The position numbers and the translations under genes were made by a program. Under the pieces are notes generated by a model. That model was not told the DNA's origin and ran no database searches. It saw only the letters and a list, made by a program, of their open reading frames with translations. A stretch of DNA of 17,616 nucleotides, taken from positions 1-17,616 of the forward strand of contig JBBRVE010000064.1 in assembly GCA_038247245.1 (NCBI GenBank), in the 5' to 3' direction. This DNA is from JAPWJZ01 sp038247245 (GTDB lineage Bacteria > Pseudomonadota > Alphaproteobacteria > Micavibrionales > UBA2020). Shown piece by piece: positions 6,560 to 13,908 of this stretch (its first letter is position 1; each line of letters opens with the position of its first letter).

Positions 6560-8200
6560 ATGACAGCAGACGCGACAGAACACGAGCTACGCGTCCTCGT
6601 CCTTGCGCCGACGGCGAAGGATGCGCAGATTACCACCCGCATCCTGCGCGATGCGGGGGTGGATTGCCACACCTGCCTGCATATCTCTGAAATCTGCGCC
6701 GAAATAGACAAGGGCGCGGCCGTCGCCATTATCACCGAGGAGTCCCTCTTCGCCGATGACAAGAACATGCTGGGGCAAATGATCCTGCGCCAGCCTGCAT
6801 GGTCGGATTTTCCGTTCCTGCTGCTGACGCCCGCGCGCGAGCCATCGGAGCAGGCGCGCAAGAAAATGGACATCCTGCAACATATGACACTGATCCGTCG
6901 TCCCGTGCAGGTCGTGGAACTTCTGAGCGCGATCCGCACCGCGCTGCGCGGCCGGGCGCGCCAGTATCAGGTGCGCAACCACTTGCAGGAGCGCGACCGC
7001 CAGGCGGACGCGTTAATGCATGAACGCGATCGCGCAGAGGCGGCGAACAAGGCGAAATCCGAATTCCTTGCTAATATGAGCCACGAGATCCGCACCCCCA
7101 TGAACGCGATCTACGGGCTGTCGCAGATTTTAGGCGCAAGCAAGCCGCTGACCGCGAAGCAGGAGCAATACATCCATACCCTGCAGACCAGCGCGAATTC
7201 CCTGCTGGCGCTCATCAACGACCTGCTGGACATTTCCAAGATCGAGGCAAGCTCGGTCGAGCTGGAGCGCATCCCGTTCAACCTCGCGCAGCTGGTGAAT
7301 GACGTCACATCGATCATTTCCGTGCAGGCGAAACTGAAACAGCTGCGCGTCGTGATCGAGGGTAACCTTGATTATAGCTCAGTGTATCTGGGCGACCCTA
7401 CGCGCCTGCGGCAGGTGCTGACCAATTTGTGCAGTAACGCCGTCAAGTTCACCGACGAAGGCACCATAACCATCACCGTGAACGAAGGCGCAATCGATGC
7501 GCACGGCACGCGGCGCGTGACACTGGCCGTGCGCGATACCGGCATCGGCGTCACGGCAGCGCAAATCGAGACCATCTTCCAGAAATTCGTGCAGGCTGAC
7601 AATTCCATCACCCGCAAATACGGCGGTAGCGGCCTTGGCCTTGCCATTTCCAAACATTTGATTGAGATCATGGGCGACGCTATCTCGGTGGAAAGCGCCC
7701 CGGGCGAAGGATCGACCTTCACGATCAGCCTGCCGTTGCAGCCGGGCACGGCGGAGGACGGCAGGCATGCGCCGCTCGCCCTCTCGAGCCGAAAAAATGC
7801 CGCTCCCGCGCAAGGCCATATCCTGCTCGTCGAAGACAATTTCCCCAACGTGCTTGTCGCCGGCACATTTCTGGAGGAATTCGGCTATAGCTTCGATGTC
7901 GCATCGAACGGCCAACACGCGCTGCAACAGCTGCGTAGCCAATATTATGATGCCGTGCTGATGGATGTGCAGATGCCCAAAATGAACGGCTGGGACACAA
8001 CCCGCGCCATCCGCACACAGGAACAGCAGACCAACCTTCCGCGCCTGCCCGTGATCGGCATGACCGCCCATGCCTTAAGCGGCGACCGCGAACGCTGCAT
8101 GGATGCGGGTATGGATGATTATATCTGCAAGCCGTTCGATGCGAACGAACTCCGCAACAAGCTGAAATTGCTGATCCCCGAAAAACCGCTGGCGAATTAG
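6560..8200 (+). CDS. soluble hybrid histidine kinase with N-terminal pseudo-receiver and C-terminal receiver
   Basis: From ATG 6560 the product is 546 residues; an in-frame TTG at 6545, 4 bp after AGGAA, would add five residues. Order of domains: an N-terminal receiver-like domain (about 8-125) with Glu or other residues where the phospho-Asp belongs (AIITEES), a charged coiled coil (135-170), HisKA with EFLANMSHEIRTPMNAI (His175), HATPase_c with an N-box ending LCSNAVKF (N293), DTGIG (D326) and GGSGLGL (355-361), and a canonical receiver (about 418-540) with ED (425-426), phospho-acceptor D469 in VLMDVQMP, MTAH (T502) and CKPF (K524). No membrane helix or PAS domain is seen, so the input is cytosolic, perhaps the co-transcribed KaiC-like ATPase. 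No separate output protein lies beside it, so phosphate may pass on to a distant partner. Confidence 0.93.
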   Translation: MTADATEHELRVLVLAPTAKDAQITTRILRDAGVDCHTCLHISEICAEIDKGAAVAIITEESLFADDKNMLGQMILRQPAWSDFPFLLLTPAREPSEQARKKMDILQHMTLIRRPVQVVELLSAIRTALRGRARQYQVRNHLQERDRQADALMHERDRAEAANKAKSEFLANMSHEIRTPMNAIYGLSQILGASKPLTAKQEQYIHTLQTSANSLLALINDLLDISKIEASSVELERIPFNLAQLVNDVTSIISVQAKLKQLRVVIEGNLDYSSVYLGDPTRLRQVLTNLCSNAVKFTDEGTITITVNEGAIDAHGTRRVTLAVRDTGIGVTAAQIETIFQKFVQADNSITRKYGGSGLGLAISKHLIEIMGDAISVESAPGEGSTFTISLPLQPGTAEDGRHAPLALSSRKNAAPAQGHILLVEDNFPNVLVAGTFLEEFGYSFDVASNGQHALQQLRSQYYDAVLMDVQMPKMNGWDTTRAIRTQEQQTNLPRLPVIGMTAHALSGDRERCMDAGMDDYICKPFDANELRNKLKLLIPEKPLAN

Positions 8201-9024
8201 CGCGATATATCCAGCTCGCCGGTATCAATATCGTTCATGTCTTCGCGGTTCTGCTGCATCTGCGCAAGCGAGCATGAATGCGGCACGGATTTCGTGCGCA
8301 CCATGATGTCATGCGCGACATAACTCATGCCCAGCGTCACGATATAGATAAACACCGTCATCCACAGCGTATCCTTGGGCGTCCATGTGGCCTGCACATA
8401 TTTCATGCGCTCGCGCTCCGACACCTTGAACTGCCAGACGCAGGATTCCAGCTTCCAGAACCCGAGCGTCAACAGGCCGAGGTTGAGCAGCGCCAGCTCC
8501 TGCCACGTAAACAGGATAAAGACAGCGGGAATGCAGCCAACGGTCAGGTAACCGACCCAAGGGGCCAGTTGCCACATCACCATGGCCATCGTCGAAACAA
8601 ACGCAAGATTTGCCCAGAACCGCAAATGCACCTGATCGGGTGTCACCGGTTTCAGTTTTTTCGCGGGCATGTAGATTTTATAATATTCGTACAGCACATA
8701 GGCAAACAACAAGAACAGCACAACTCCCGACACCTGCAGGAACGGATATCCCTTGCCATCGGCGCTGCAGGCGAGCGGCTCCAGCTTGGGGGCCAGCGAG
8801 CAGGCTTTTTTCTTGATCGCCGCCGGAAAGGCGAAAGGGTCGATCAGGAACATTTTCGTGATGACCGCGAACATCATGATAAAGGCGGTCTGGCGCAATC
8901 CCTTGCGCTGGTTGGCAAGCCCGCGTTTCAGCGCAAACATCGCGCATAAAAACAGCAAGGGCCCGCCGGCATAGTACAGAAACCATGCCAGATCGAAGCA
9001 GTAAAACCAGCACATCATCAGCAT
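8197..9024 (-). CDS. multi-pass membrane protein of unknown function
   Basis: I do not recognise a family for this 275-residue protein. Hydrophobic segments lie at about 10-32, 46-62, 95-113, 138-155, 157-173, 176-190 and 220-240, giving six or seven membrane passes. A loop at 63-94 holds two cysteines (ACS at 74-76, ACS at 85-87), which could form a disulfide if the loop is periplasmic. Basic patches KRGLANQRKGLR (33-44) and KLKPVTPDQ (123-131) are probably cytoplasmic. The acidic C-terminal tail (EDMNDIDTGELDISR) is soluble. AGAGGG lies a few bases before the ATG and supports the start. The gene converges on the hybrid kinase, with the two stop codons overlapping (TTAG, 8197-8200), so no terminator fits between them. 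It diverges from the ureohydrolase gene. Confidence 0.85.
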   Translation of the reverse strand: MLMMCWFYCFDLAWFLYYAGGPLLFLCAMFALKRGLANQRKGLRQTAFIMMFAVITKMFLIDPFAFPAAIKKKACSLAPKLEPLACSADGKGYPFLQVSGVVLFLLFAYVLYEYYKIYMPAKKLKPVTPDQVHLRFWANLAFVSTMAMVMWQLAPWVGYLTVGCIPAVFILFTWQELALLNLGLLTLGFWKLESCVWQFKVSERERMKYVQATWTPKDTLWMTVFIYIVTLGMSYVAHDIMVRTKSVPHSCSLAQMQQNREDMNDIDTGELDISR

Positions 9025-9156
9025 GGGAATACCCTCTTCTACCTTGAATCTGTTGGGATTATGCCATGAAAGGCATTGTTATTACTAGGCTTTGACTTTT
9101 AAGGGCCAAAAAGCCATCCTGAGTGCCGGTTCAACAATTGCATTACATAACCCGCC

Positions 9157-10077
9157 ATGCACGCCGTCAAATCGCTCCGCACTGAAATCATCGGCTTCGA
9201 CAGCGGCTGGGGCTGCGCTGATTTCCGTTGCGAAGACGGACCCACGGCGGTCAATGCATCCTCCATTCTGGCCACCCTGGCCACGCTTGGTATCTCCGCC
9301 CGCTGGCACGCGCCGCTCGGCCTGAAATTCCTCGGCAAGCACGAAGACGTGAAGGGCAAGATGGACAGCCTGCCCGCCGTGCTGACCGCACTCCGCCGTC
9401 TGTCGAACACCGTGCGCACCTCCGTTGAAAACGGCAATGTGCCCATCGTCATCGGCGGCGATCATTCAAGTGCCATGGGCACATGGTCGGGTGTTGCCAC
9501 CGCAAAAAACGCCCTCGGCAAATTCGGCCTCATCTGGGTCGATGCGCACATGGACAGCCATACCATCGAAACATCGCATCAGGGAAAATGGGGCGGCTGG
9601 TGGCACGGGCAGCCCGTCACAGCATTGACCGGCCACGGGTTGCAGGCCCTGCAACATATCGGCGGGTTGCTGCCTAAACTGTCGCCGCGCCATATCAGCA
9701 TCATCGGCGCGCATAGCTTCGAGCCCGCCGAAATCGAATTCACCAAGCGCGAAGGCATCCGCGTTTTCTTCCTCGACGAAGTGCGGCGCCGCGGGTTCAG
9801 GGCGTGCTACGACGAAGCGCTGGCACGCGCCACCGCCGGTACCGATTTTTTCGGCATGACCATCGACCTCGATGCGTTCCGTCCCGAAGATTCGCCGGGC
9901 GTAGGATCGGCCGAAGACCAAGGGCTCGTCGCGGCCGAAGTGCTGCCTGTTCTCAAATCCATCGCCCGCGACAGCCGTTTTGCGGCGCTTGAACTGGCGG
10001 AATTCAACCCGCATCGTGACAAGTTGAACAAAACAGGGCAACTCATCGAAAATATTATCGAATCCTGCTTTTCATAA
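9157..10077 (+). CDS. ureohydrolase (arginase/agmatinase/formiminoglutamase) family protein
   Basis: Members hydrolyse guanidino or formimino compounds with a binuclear manganese centre in the cytosol. The 306-residue product keeps all six expected metal ligands: H103 in GGDHSS, D129, H131 and D133 in DAHMDSH, and D237 and D239 in TIDLDAFRP. ALELAEFNPHRD (277-288) matches the usual ..EVNP motif. The substrate loop differs from classical arginases: instead of DINTPxTxxSGNxHG it reads from Ser134 to HG (150-151) as SHTIETSHQGKWGGWWHG, about four residues longer and with three Trp. The substrate therefore cannot be called from sequence, and arginase is only the nearest label. The start gives the expected short N-terminal strand (TEIIGFDSGWGC). 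It is divergent from the membrane gene and probably monocistronic. Confidence 0.88.
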   Translation: MHAVKSLRTEIIGFDSGWGCADFRCEDGPTAVNASSILATLATLGISARWHAPLGLKFLGKHEDVKGKMDSLPAVLTALRRLSNTVRTSVENGNVPIVIGGDHSSAMGTWSGVATAKNALGKFGLIWVDAHMDSHTIETSHQGKWGGWWHGQPVTALTGHGLQALQHIGGLLPKLSPRHISIIGAHSFEPAEIEFTKREGIRVFFLDEVRRRGFRACYDEALARATAGTDFFGMTIDLDAFRPEDSPGVGSAEDQGLVAAEVLPVLKSIARDSRFAALELAEFNPHRDKLNKTGQLIENIIESCFS

Positions 10078-10106
10078 TTGTATTTATCAATAAATAATTA
10101 ACGATA

Positions 10107-10133
10107 GGTTGGCATACTATGAGTGTACCAACC
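10107..10133. promoter_or_regulatory. inverted repeat GGTTGG-N15-CCAACC upstream of motA
   Basis: Six-base perfect arms at 10107-10112 and 10128-10133 lie about 45 bp before the motA start. An AT-rich tract and a TATTTAT/ATAAATA hairpin (10081-10096) precede it. It could be an operator or a leader hairpin. I see no clear sigma-28 or sigma-54 promoter beside it. Confidence 0.3.
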
Positions 10134-10177
10134 CCGGAAGAAGTCCCGGGCCCTCCCTTTAAATATTTCAGGATGAA

Positions 10178-11035
10178 ATGTTAAAGCTCGTCGGCAACAT
10201 CATGGTGATCGTCTGTACGATTGGGGGCTACGTCGCCAACAACGGGCACCTCGCTGTCTTGTGGCAGCCGTTCGAATTGGTCATCATTTTCGGGTCGGCC
10301 TGTGCGGCGTTCCTCACCGCCAACTCGCCGCATGTCATCAAGCAGACGATTGCGGATATCAAGAGCATCTATAAAAAAGATACCTTCAACAAACCCGAAT
10401 ATGTCGAAGTGCTGTCGATGCTGTATGTCGTGTTCAAGACCGCCCGCATGAAGGGCTGGCTCGCGCTGGAGCAACATATCGAAAACCCCGAAGAGAGCGA
10501 GATCTTCAAGAAATTCCCGACCTTCCACGCCAACCACCACGCCGTCACGTTCCTGTGTGATTACCTGCGCCTGATTTCACTGGGCGCGGAAAAGCCGCAC
10601 GAGATCGAGGCGCTGATGGACCAGGAAATCGAAACGCAGGCGGGCGAGCGCAACCACACGTCCCACGCCGTGCAGACGATGGCAGACGGCATGCCCGCGC
10701 TCGGGATCGTCGCCGCCGTCCTTGGCGTCATTCACACCATGGGTTCCATCACCGAACCCCCCGAAGTCCTCGGCCACCTGATCGGCGGCGCGCTGGTCGG
10801 TACGTTCCTCGGCGTCTGGCTGTCCTACGGCTTTATCGCGCCCATCGCATCGGCGATCAAGGAACGCAACGACAGCGAACTGAAATATTTCCTCTGCATG
10901 AAAACCTGCATCCTTGCCTACCTGCAGGGCGCCGCGCCGCAGGTGGCGATTGAATTCGGCCGCAAGATCCTGCTGCACGACACGCAGCCCACGTTTATCG
11001 AGGTGGAAGAAGCCACGCAGAACGTGACGGCTTAG
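10178..11035 (+). CDS. motA: flagellar motor stator protein MotA
   Basis: MotA forms the outer ring of the ion-driven stator around MotB in the inner membrane and pushes on FliG. The 285-residue product matches E. coli MotA at the functional positions with the same numbering: Arg90 and Glu98 in TARMKGWLALEQHI, Pro173 in GMPALGIVAAVLGV and Pro222 in FIAPIASAI. Four membrane helices are expected at about 1-20, 32-50, 172-192 and 202-222, with a large cytoplasmic domain between the second and third. The start is supported by the family N-terminus (GNIMVIVCTIGGYVANNGHL) and by AGGA at 10170-10173, though the 4-bp spacing is short. motB begins 1 bp after the stop, so the two are co-transcribed. 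No other flagellar genes are in the window. Confidence 0.98.
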   Translation: MLKLVGNIMVIVCTIGGYVANNGHLAVLWQPFELVIIFGSACAAFLTANSPHVIKQTIADIKSIYKKDTFNKPEYVEVLSMLYVVFKTARMKGWLALEQHIENPEESEIFKKFPTFHANHHAVTFLCDYLRLISLGAEKPHEIEALMDQEIETQAGERNHTSHAVQTMADGMPALGIVAAVLGVIHTMGSITEPPEVLGHLIGGALVGTFLGVWLSYGFIAPIASAIKERNDSELKYFLCMKTCILAYLQGAAPQVAIEFGRKILLHDTQPTFIEVEEATQNVTA

Positions 11036-11036
11036 C

Positions 11037-12029
11037 ATGGCCAAGAAACAGAACGACGAAAAACAGCCGATCATCATCATCAAGAAGGTAAAGAAGATTT
11101 CCGGCGGCCACCACGGGGGCGCATGGAAAGTCGCCTATGCCGACTTTGTGACCGCGATGATGGCGTTCTTCCTTTTGCTCTGGCTGCTGAACGTCACGAC
11201 GGACGAACAGAAGGCCATGATCTCCGCCTATTTCGCGCCCGCCGACCCCCGTATCGCAACCTCCACCAGCGGCGCGGGCGGCGTGATGGGCGGCACCACG
11301 ATATCGCCCGATGGCGCGATGACCAGCGACCGCACCCCGATTTCGCAACAGCGTGACCCGTCCGAAGGCGTCGGCCGCGAAGATGGCGAAGACGGCGTCA
11401 ACAAGATGACTGCCGAAGAGGAAAAAGAAATCGAAGCGATGGACAAAGCGGATGATAAAGCCTTCGACAACGCCGCCGACCAGATCAAGAAAGCCATCGA
11501 AGAGCAGCCCGAACTGAAAGAGCTTGCCCAGAACCTGCTGATCGACATGACGCCCGAAGGCCTGCGCATCCAGATCGTCGACCAGGAAGGCAAGCCGATG
11601 TTCGAAACCGGCAGCGCCAAGCCCCTGCCCGCCGCGCAAAAGCTGTTCAACCTTGTGAACTCCGTCATCAAGCCGTTGCCGAACAAAATCTCGCTGCGCG
11701 GGCATACCGACAGCGTGCCGTATGGCAAGGACGCGGCCTATAGCAACTGGGAACTGTCATCCGACCGCGCCAATGCCAGCCGCCGTGTGCTGCTGGCCGG
11801 CGGCCTTGCGACCGACCGCATCGAAAACGTGCAGGGCAAAGCCGACCGCGAGGCATTGGTGCCGAACGATCCCGCCAACGCCCGCAACCGCCGCATCAGC
11901 GTGATTTTGCTGAAGCAATCCATCACCAGCGATATTAAAAAAGCCGCCGCACAGAAAAAGCCTGTCATCAAGAAACCAACGAAGCCCGGCGTAAAACCGG
12001 CAGATCCCGGCCTCATCCAGTTCCCGTGA
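11037..12029 (+). CDS. motB: flagellar motor stator protein MotB
   Basis: MotB anchors the stator to peptidoglycan and carries the ion-conducting aspartate. The 330-residue product has a basic cytoplasmic N-terminus (KKVKKISGGHHGGAWKVAYADF), the essential aspartate as D36 at the head of the single membrane helix (about 35-52, MMAFFLLLWLLNV), then a plug/linker region that is long and acidic (about 110-160, DGEDGVNKMTAEEEKEIEAMD). An OmpA-like peptidoglycan-binding domain follows (about 165-290) with SLRGHTDSVPY, ELSSDRANASRRVL and NARNRRISVI. A Lys/Pro-rich tail (about 300-330) extends beyond the domain. AYADFVTAMMAF is a typical proton-type MotB signature, though ion choice is inference. It follows motA by 1 bp and shares its transcript. 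Confidence 0.97.
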   Translation: MAKKQNDEKQPIIIIKKVKKISGGHHGGAWKVAYADFVTAMMAFFLLLWLLNVTTDEQKAMISAYFAPADPRIATSTSGAGGVMGGTTISPDGAMTSDRTPISQQRDPSEGVGREDGEDGVNKMTAEEEKEIEAMDKADDKAFDNAADQIKKAIEEQPELKELAQNLLIDMTPEGLRIQIVDQEGKPMFETGSAKPLPAAQKLFNLVNSVIKPLPNKISLRGHTDSVPYGKDAAYSNWELSSDRANASRRVLLAGGLATDRIENVQGKADREALVPNDPANARNRRISVILLKQSITSDIKKAAAQKKPVIKKPTKPGVKPADPGLIQFP

Positions 12030-12038
12030 TCTCTTTAA

Positions 12039-12170
12039 TCCCCTCTCCCGCCTGCGGGAGATGTCTAGGGAGAGGGTAGAGAGCCGAATAAAATTTAAGG
12101 GCTGGCAGCATACGATTACATACGTGCTGTTCCCACTCCCCAAGCATCCCCCGCTTTGCGGGAGAGGGGA
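12039..12170. repeat. 132-bp element with 13-bp perfect terminal inverted repeats (MITE/REP-like)
   Basis: The ends TCCCCTCTCCCGC (12039-12051) and GCGGGAGAGGGGA (12158-12170) are perfect reverse complements. Inside, the left arm has two further partners: CTCCCG with CGGGAG (12045-12050 / 12055-12060) and CCCTCTCCC with GGGAGAGGG (12041-12049 / 12068-12076). The right arm also has a local hairpin, CCCGC-TTT-GCGGG (12150-12162). A central imperfect stem pairs CAGC..ACG with CGTGCTG (about 12106-12129), with GGG and CCC outside it. No open reading frame and no convincing target-site duplication are seen. It fills almost the whole motB-bpt gap. A non-autonomous mobile repeat or a transcribed structured leader both fit. 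Confidence 0.6.
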
Positions 12171-12190
12171 AATAAGGATATAATTAAACT

Positions 12191-12937
12191 ATGAACGTCA
12201 AATCGACCACGCTGCAGCTATACCTGCTCCCTTCCGGCCCCTGCCCCTATCTTGACGGGCAGGTGGAGCAGAAGGTTGCGACGTTGCTGTCGCCAGTCGA
12301 GCTGCCCCTCGCCCCGCGCCTGATCGAGCGCGGGTTCCGACGCAGCCAGGGCATGTTCTACCGCCAGAAATGCCCCGCCTGCCGCGCCTGCATCGCCGCG
12401 CGCATCCGTCTGAAGGATTTCACGCCCGACAGCAATTTCCGCCGCGTGCTGAAAAAAAATGCCGAACTGCATTTCACGATCGAGGAATCAAAGGCGACCT
12501 TTGCGCTGTATGAACTGTTTTCCACCTACCTGCACACGCGCCACCCCGATGGCGGTATGACCGAAATGTCCTATGGCGCGTTCCAGCAGATGATGGACGA
12601 CAGCCCGATGGACACCAAATTCCTTGTCGCCCGCCGCGGCGACGAGGTTGTCGGCGTGATGCAGTTCGACGACCTGCCCGATGGCGCATCCGCCGTTTAC
12701 AGCTATTTCAGCCCCGCAGATGAAAAACGCAGCCTTGGCACTTGGCTGGTGCTGAAACTGTGTGAATACACGGCTCAGGCGGGCAAGCCGTTTATCTATC
12801 TCGGCCTGTGGGTGCGCGGGTCGCAGAAAATGGCCTATAAATCCCGCTTCCAGCCGCTGGAACTGTTTGTCGATGAACGCTGGGTCGATTTCGATACCGT
12901 TGTGACGCCCGACGGAAATCAAGCTTCCTCGCCCTGA
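12191..12937 (+). CDS. bpt: aspartate/glutamate leucyltransferase (Bpt; bacterial ATE-like aminoacyl-tRNA-protein transferase)
   Basis: Bpt moves Leu from Leu-tRNA to proteins with N-terminal Asp or Glu, marking them for ClpS/ClpAP degradation in the bacterial N-end rule. The 248-residue product has the family length and the N-terminal ATE domain: GPCPYLDGQVEQ (16-27), ERGFRRSQGMFYRQKCPACRACIAARI (46-72) with the Cys cluster C61, C64 and C67, then FRRVLKKN. The C-terminal GNAT-like half carries TYLHTRHPDGGMTEM, VGVMQFDDLPDGASAVYSYFSP and YLGLWVRGSQKMAYKSRFQPLEL, all typical. Bacterial annotation often names it arginyltransferase (Ate); at this length, in an alphaproteobacterium, Leu transfer is more likely, but the donor tRNA is inferred. 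AAGGA lies 12 bp before the ATG, somewhat far. The 132-bp inverted-repeat element sits directly upstream. Confidence 0.95.
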   Translation: MNVKSTTLQLYLLPSGPCPYLDGQVEQKVATLLSPVELPLAPRLIERGFRRSQGMFYRQKCPACRACIAARIRLKDFTPDSNFRRVLKKNAELHFTIEESKATFALYELFSTYLHTRHPDGGMTEMSYGAFQQMMDDSPMDTKFLVARRGDEVVGVMQFDDLPDGASAVYSYFSPADEKRSLGTWLVLKLCEYTAQAGKPFIYLGLWVRGSQKMAYKSRFQPLELFVDERWVDFDTVVTPDGNQASSP

Positions 12938-12940
12938 TCC

Positions 12941-12953
12941 TCTGCCGGGCAGA
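12941..12953. terminator. short palindrome between convergent genes, possible bidirectional terminator
   Basis: TCTGCC and GGCAGA flank one base in the 26-bp gap between the convergent bpt and 12964-13908 genes. The position suits a shared terminator, but the stem is short, the loop must open to be sterically possible, and there is no T-run on either strand. Confidence 0.22.
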
Positions 12954-12963
12954 CGGGACAAAA

Positions 12964-13908
12964 TCAAATATGCAGGAAATTTTTCAGCGAAAATTTCGGC
13001 TTTGCCGCCGCCAGTTTCAGCACGTGCGCGGCCTGCCCGGTTTTGTCGAAACCTTCACGCACAATCCCGATCAGGGCAAGGGCGACGTTTTCTGGCAGGC
13101 GGCCTTCCTTCATGTGTTCAGCGGCAATAGTTACAATCGTGAGCAGCGCAATTGCGAAAGTCTTGCCATGTTCGATATGGTCGGCGCGGGGCTTGCTCAG
13201 CACCTCCGCCACATCCAGCGCGGCCTTGATTTTTTCGGTGCGGGGCAGCGGCGAGATGATGGCGAGCCAGCGTTCCGCCGCCGCCTTGTCGATTTCGGCA
13301 TCCGGCGCGTTGTTTTTTGCGGTGGCGCGCAAGATGGTGGCGATCGAAGCCGCATCGCGCGCCTTCGTCATTTCCTGCAGCAGCAGATGCCGCGCGCTGT
13401 CCTTCAGCGCGTCTTCGTTGGCGGCATGGCCCAAACCGATCGAACCGATCAGCGCGACGCGTTCATTGAAATTCGGGATTTTATTCGCATCGGCAAAGGC
13501 GCATAGCACTGCGTCCATTTTCTTGACCGTATAACGCGCCAGCGCTTTGTCCTTGTGCGACATTTCCAGCAAGCCGTCGAAGGCCTTGTCGCAGGTGATG
13601 TCGCGCGCGTTTTCAAACATTTTTTGCGCGAACAGCAAATGTGCGGCGGGTTGCGATACCTGTTCGAACAACCCTGCGAAAACATCGGGCAGTTTGTCGT
13701 GTGCGGTTTCGGACAGCACGTTCAGGGTTTTGGTGACAACGGTATCCAGCATCGCGGCATCTGATTCCTGCGCCGCATACTGGCGCAGCTCGCGCGCGGC
13801 GGCACCCGCATGGCCTTCCGATAAATGCGCCGCAATCGATGCCAGCATCGCGCCGCGTTTTGCGGACGGAAGCTGTTTTCGTGCGGTGCTGGAAAAGGCC
13901 TGAAGCAT
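12964..13908 (-). CDS. all-helical protein of unknown function
   Basis: The product is 314 residues from ATG 13908; an adjacent TTG at 13911 would add one residue. AGGGGA, read on the minus strand at 13914-13919, supports this start. I do not recognise a family with confidence. The sequence looks wholly alpha-helical, rich in Ala, Leu, Lys and Glu, with helix-pair units such as ARELRQYAAQESDAAMLDTVVTKTL (38-62) and AAHLLFAQKMFENARDIT (88-105), suggesting a HEAT- or DUF2336-like solenoid. A hydrophobic stretch at 251-263 (FAIALLTIVTIAA) is too short and amphipathic to call a membrane helix. No signal peptide or catalytic motif is seen. Codon use and continuous frame support a real gene. It converges on bpt and diverges, across a long gap, from glutamate dehydrogenase. 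Confidence 0.82.
   Translation of the reverse strand: MLQAFSSTARKQLPSAKRGAMLASIAAHLSEGHAGAAARELRQYAAQESDAAMLDTVVTKTLNVLSETAHDKLPDVFAGLFEQVSQPAAHLLFAQKMFENARDITCDKAFDGLLEMSHKDKALARYTVKKMDAVLCAFADANKIPNFNERVALIGSIGLGHAANEDALKDSARHLLLQEMTKARDAASIATILRATAKNNAPDAEIDKAAAERWLAIISPLPRTEKIKAALDVAEVLSKPRADHIEHGKTFAIALLTIVTIAAEHMKEGRLPENVALALIGIVREGFDKTGQAAHVLKLAAAKPKFSLKNFLHI

Noticed and set aside
5167..6939. 590-residue minus-strand open frame opposite the KaiC-like gene
   Set aside because: It is a shadow frame created by GC-rich codon bias; the plus strand has two complete KaiC domains with both Walker motifs.
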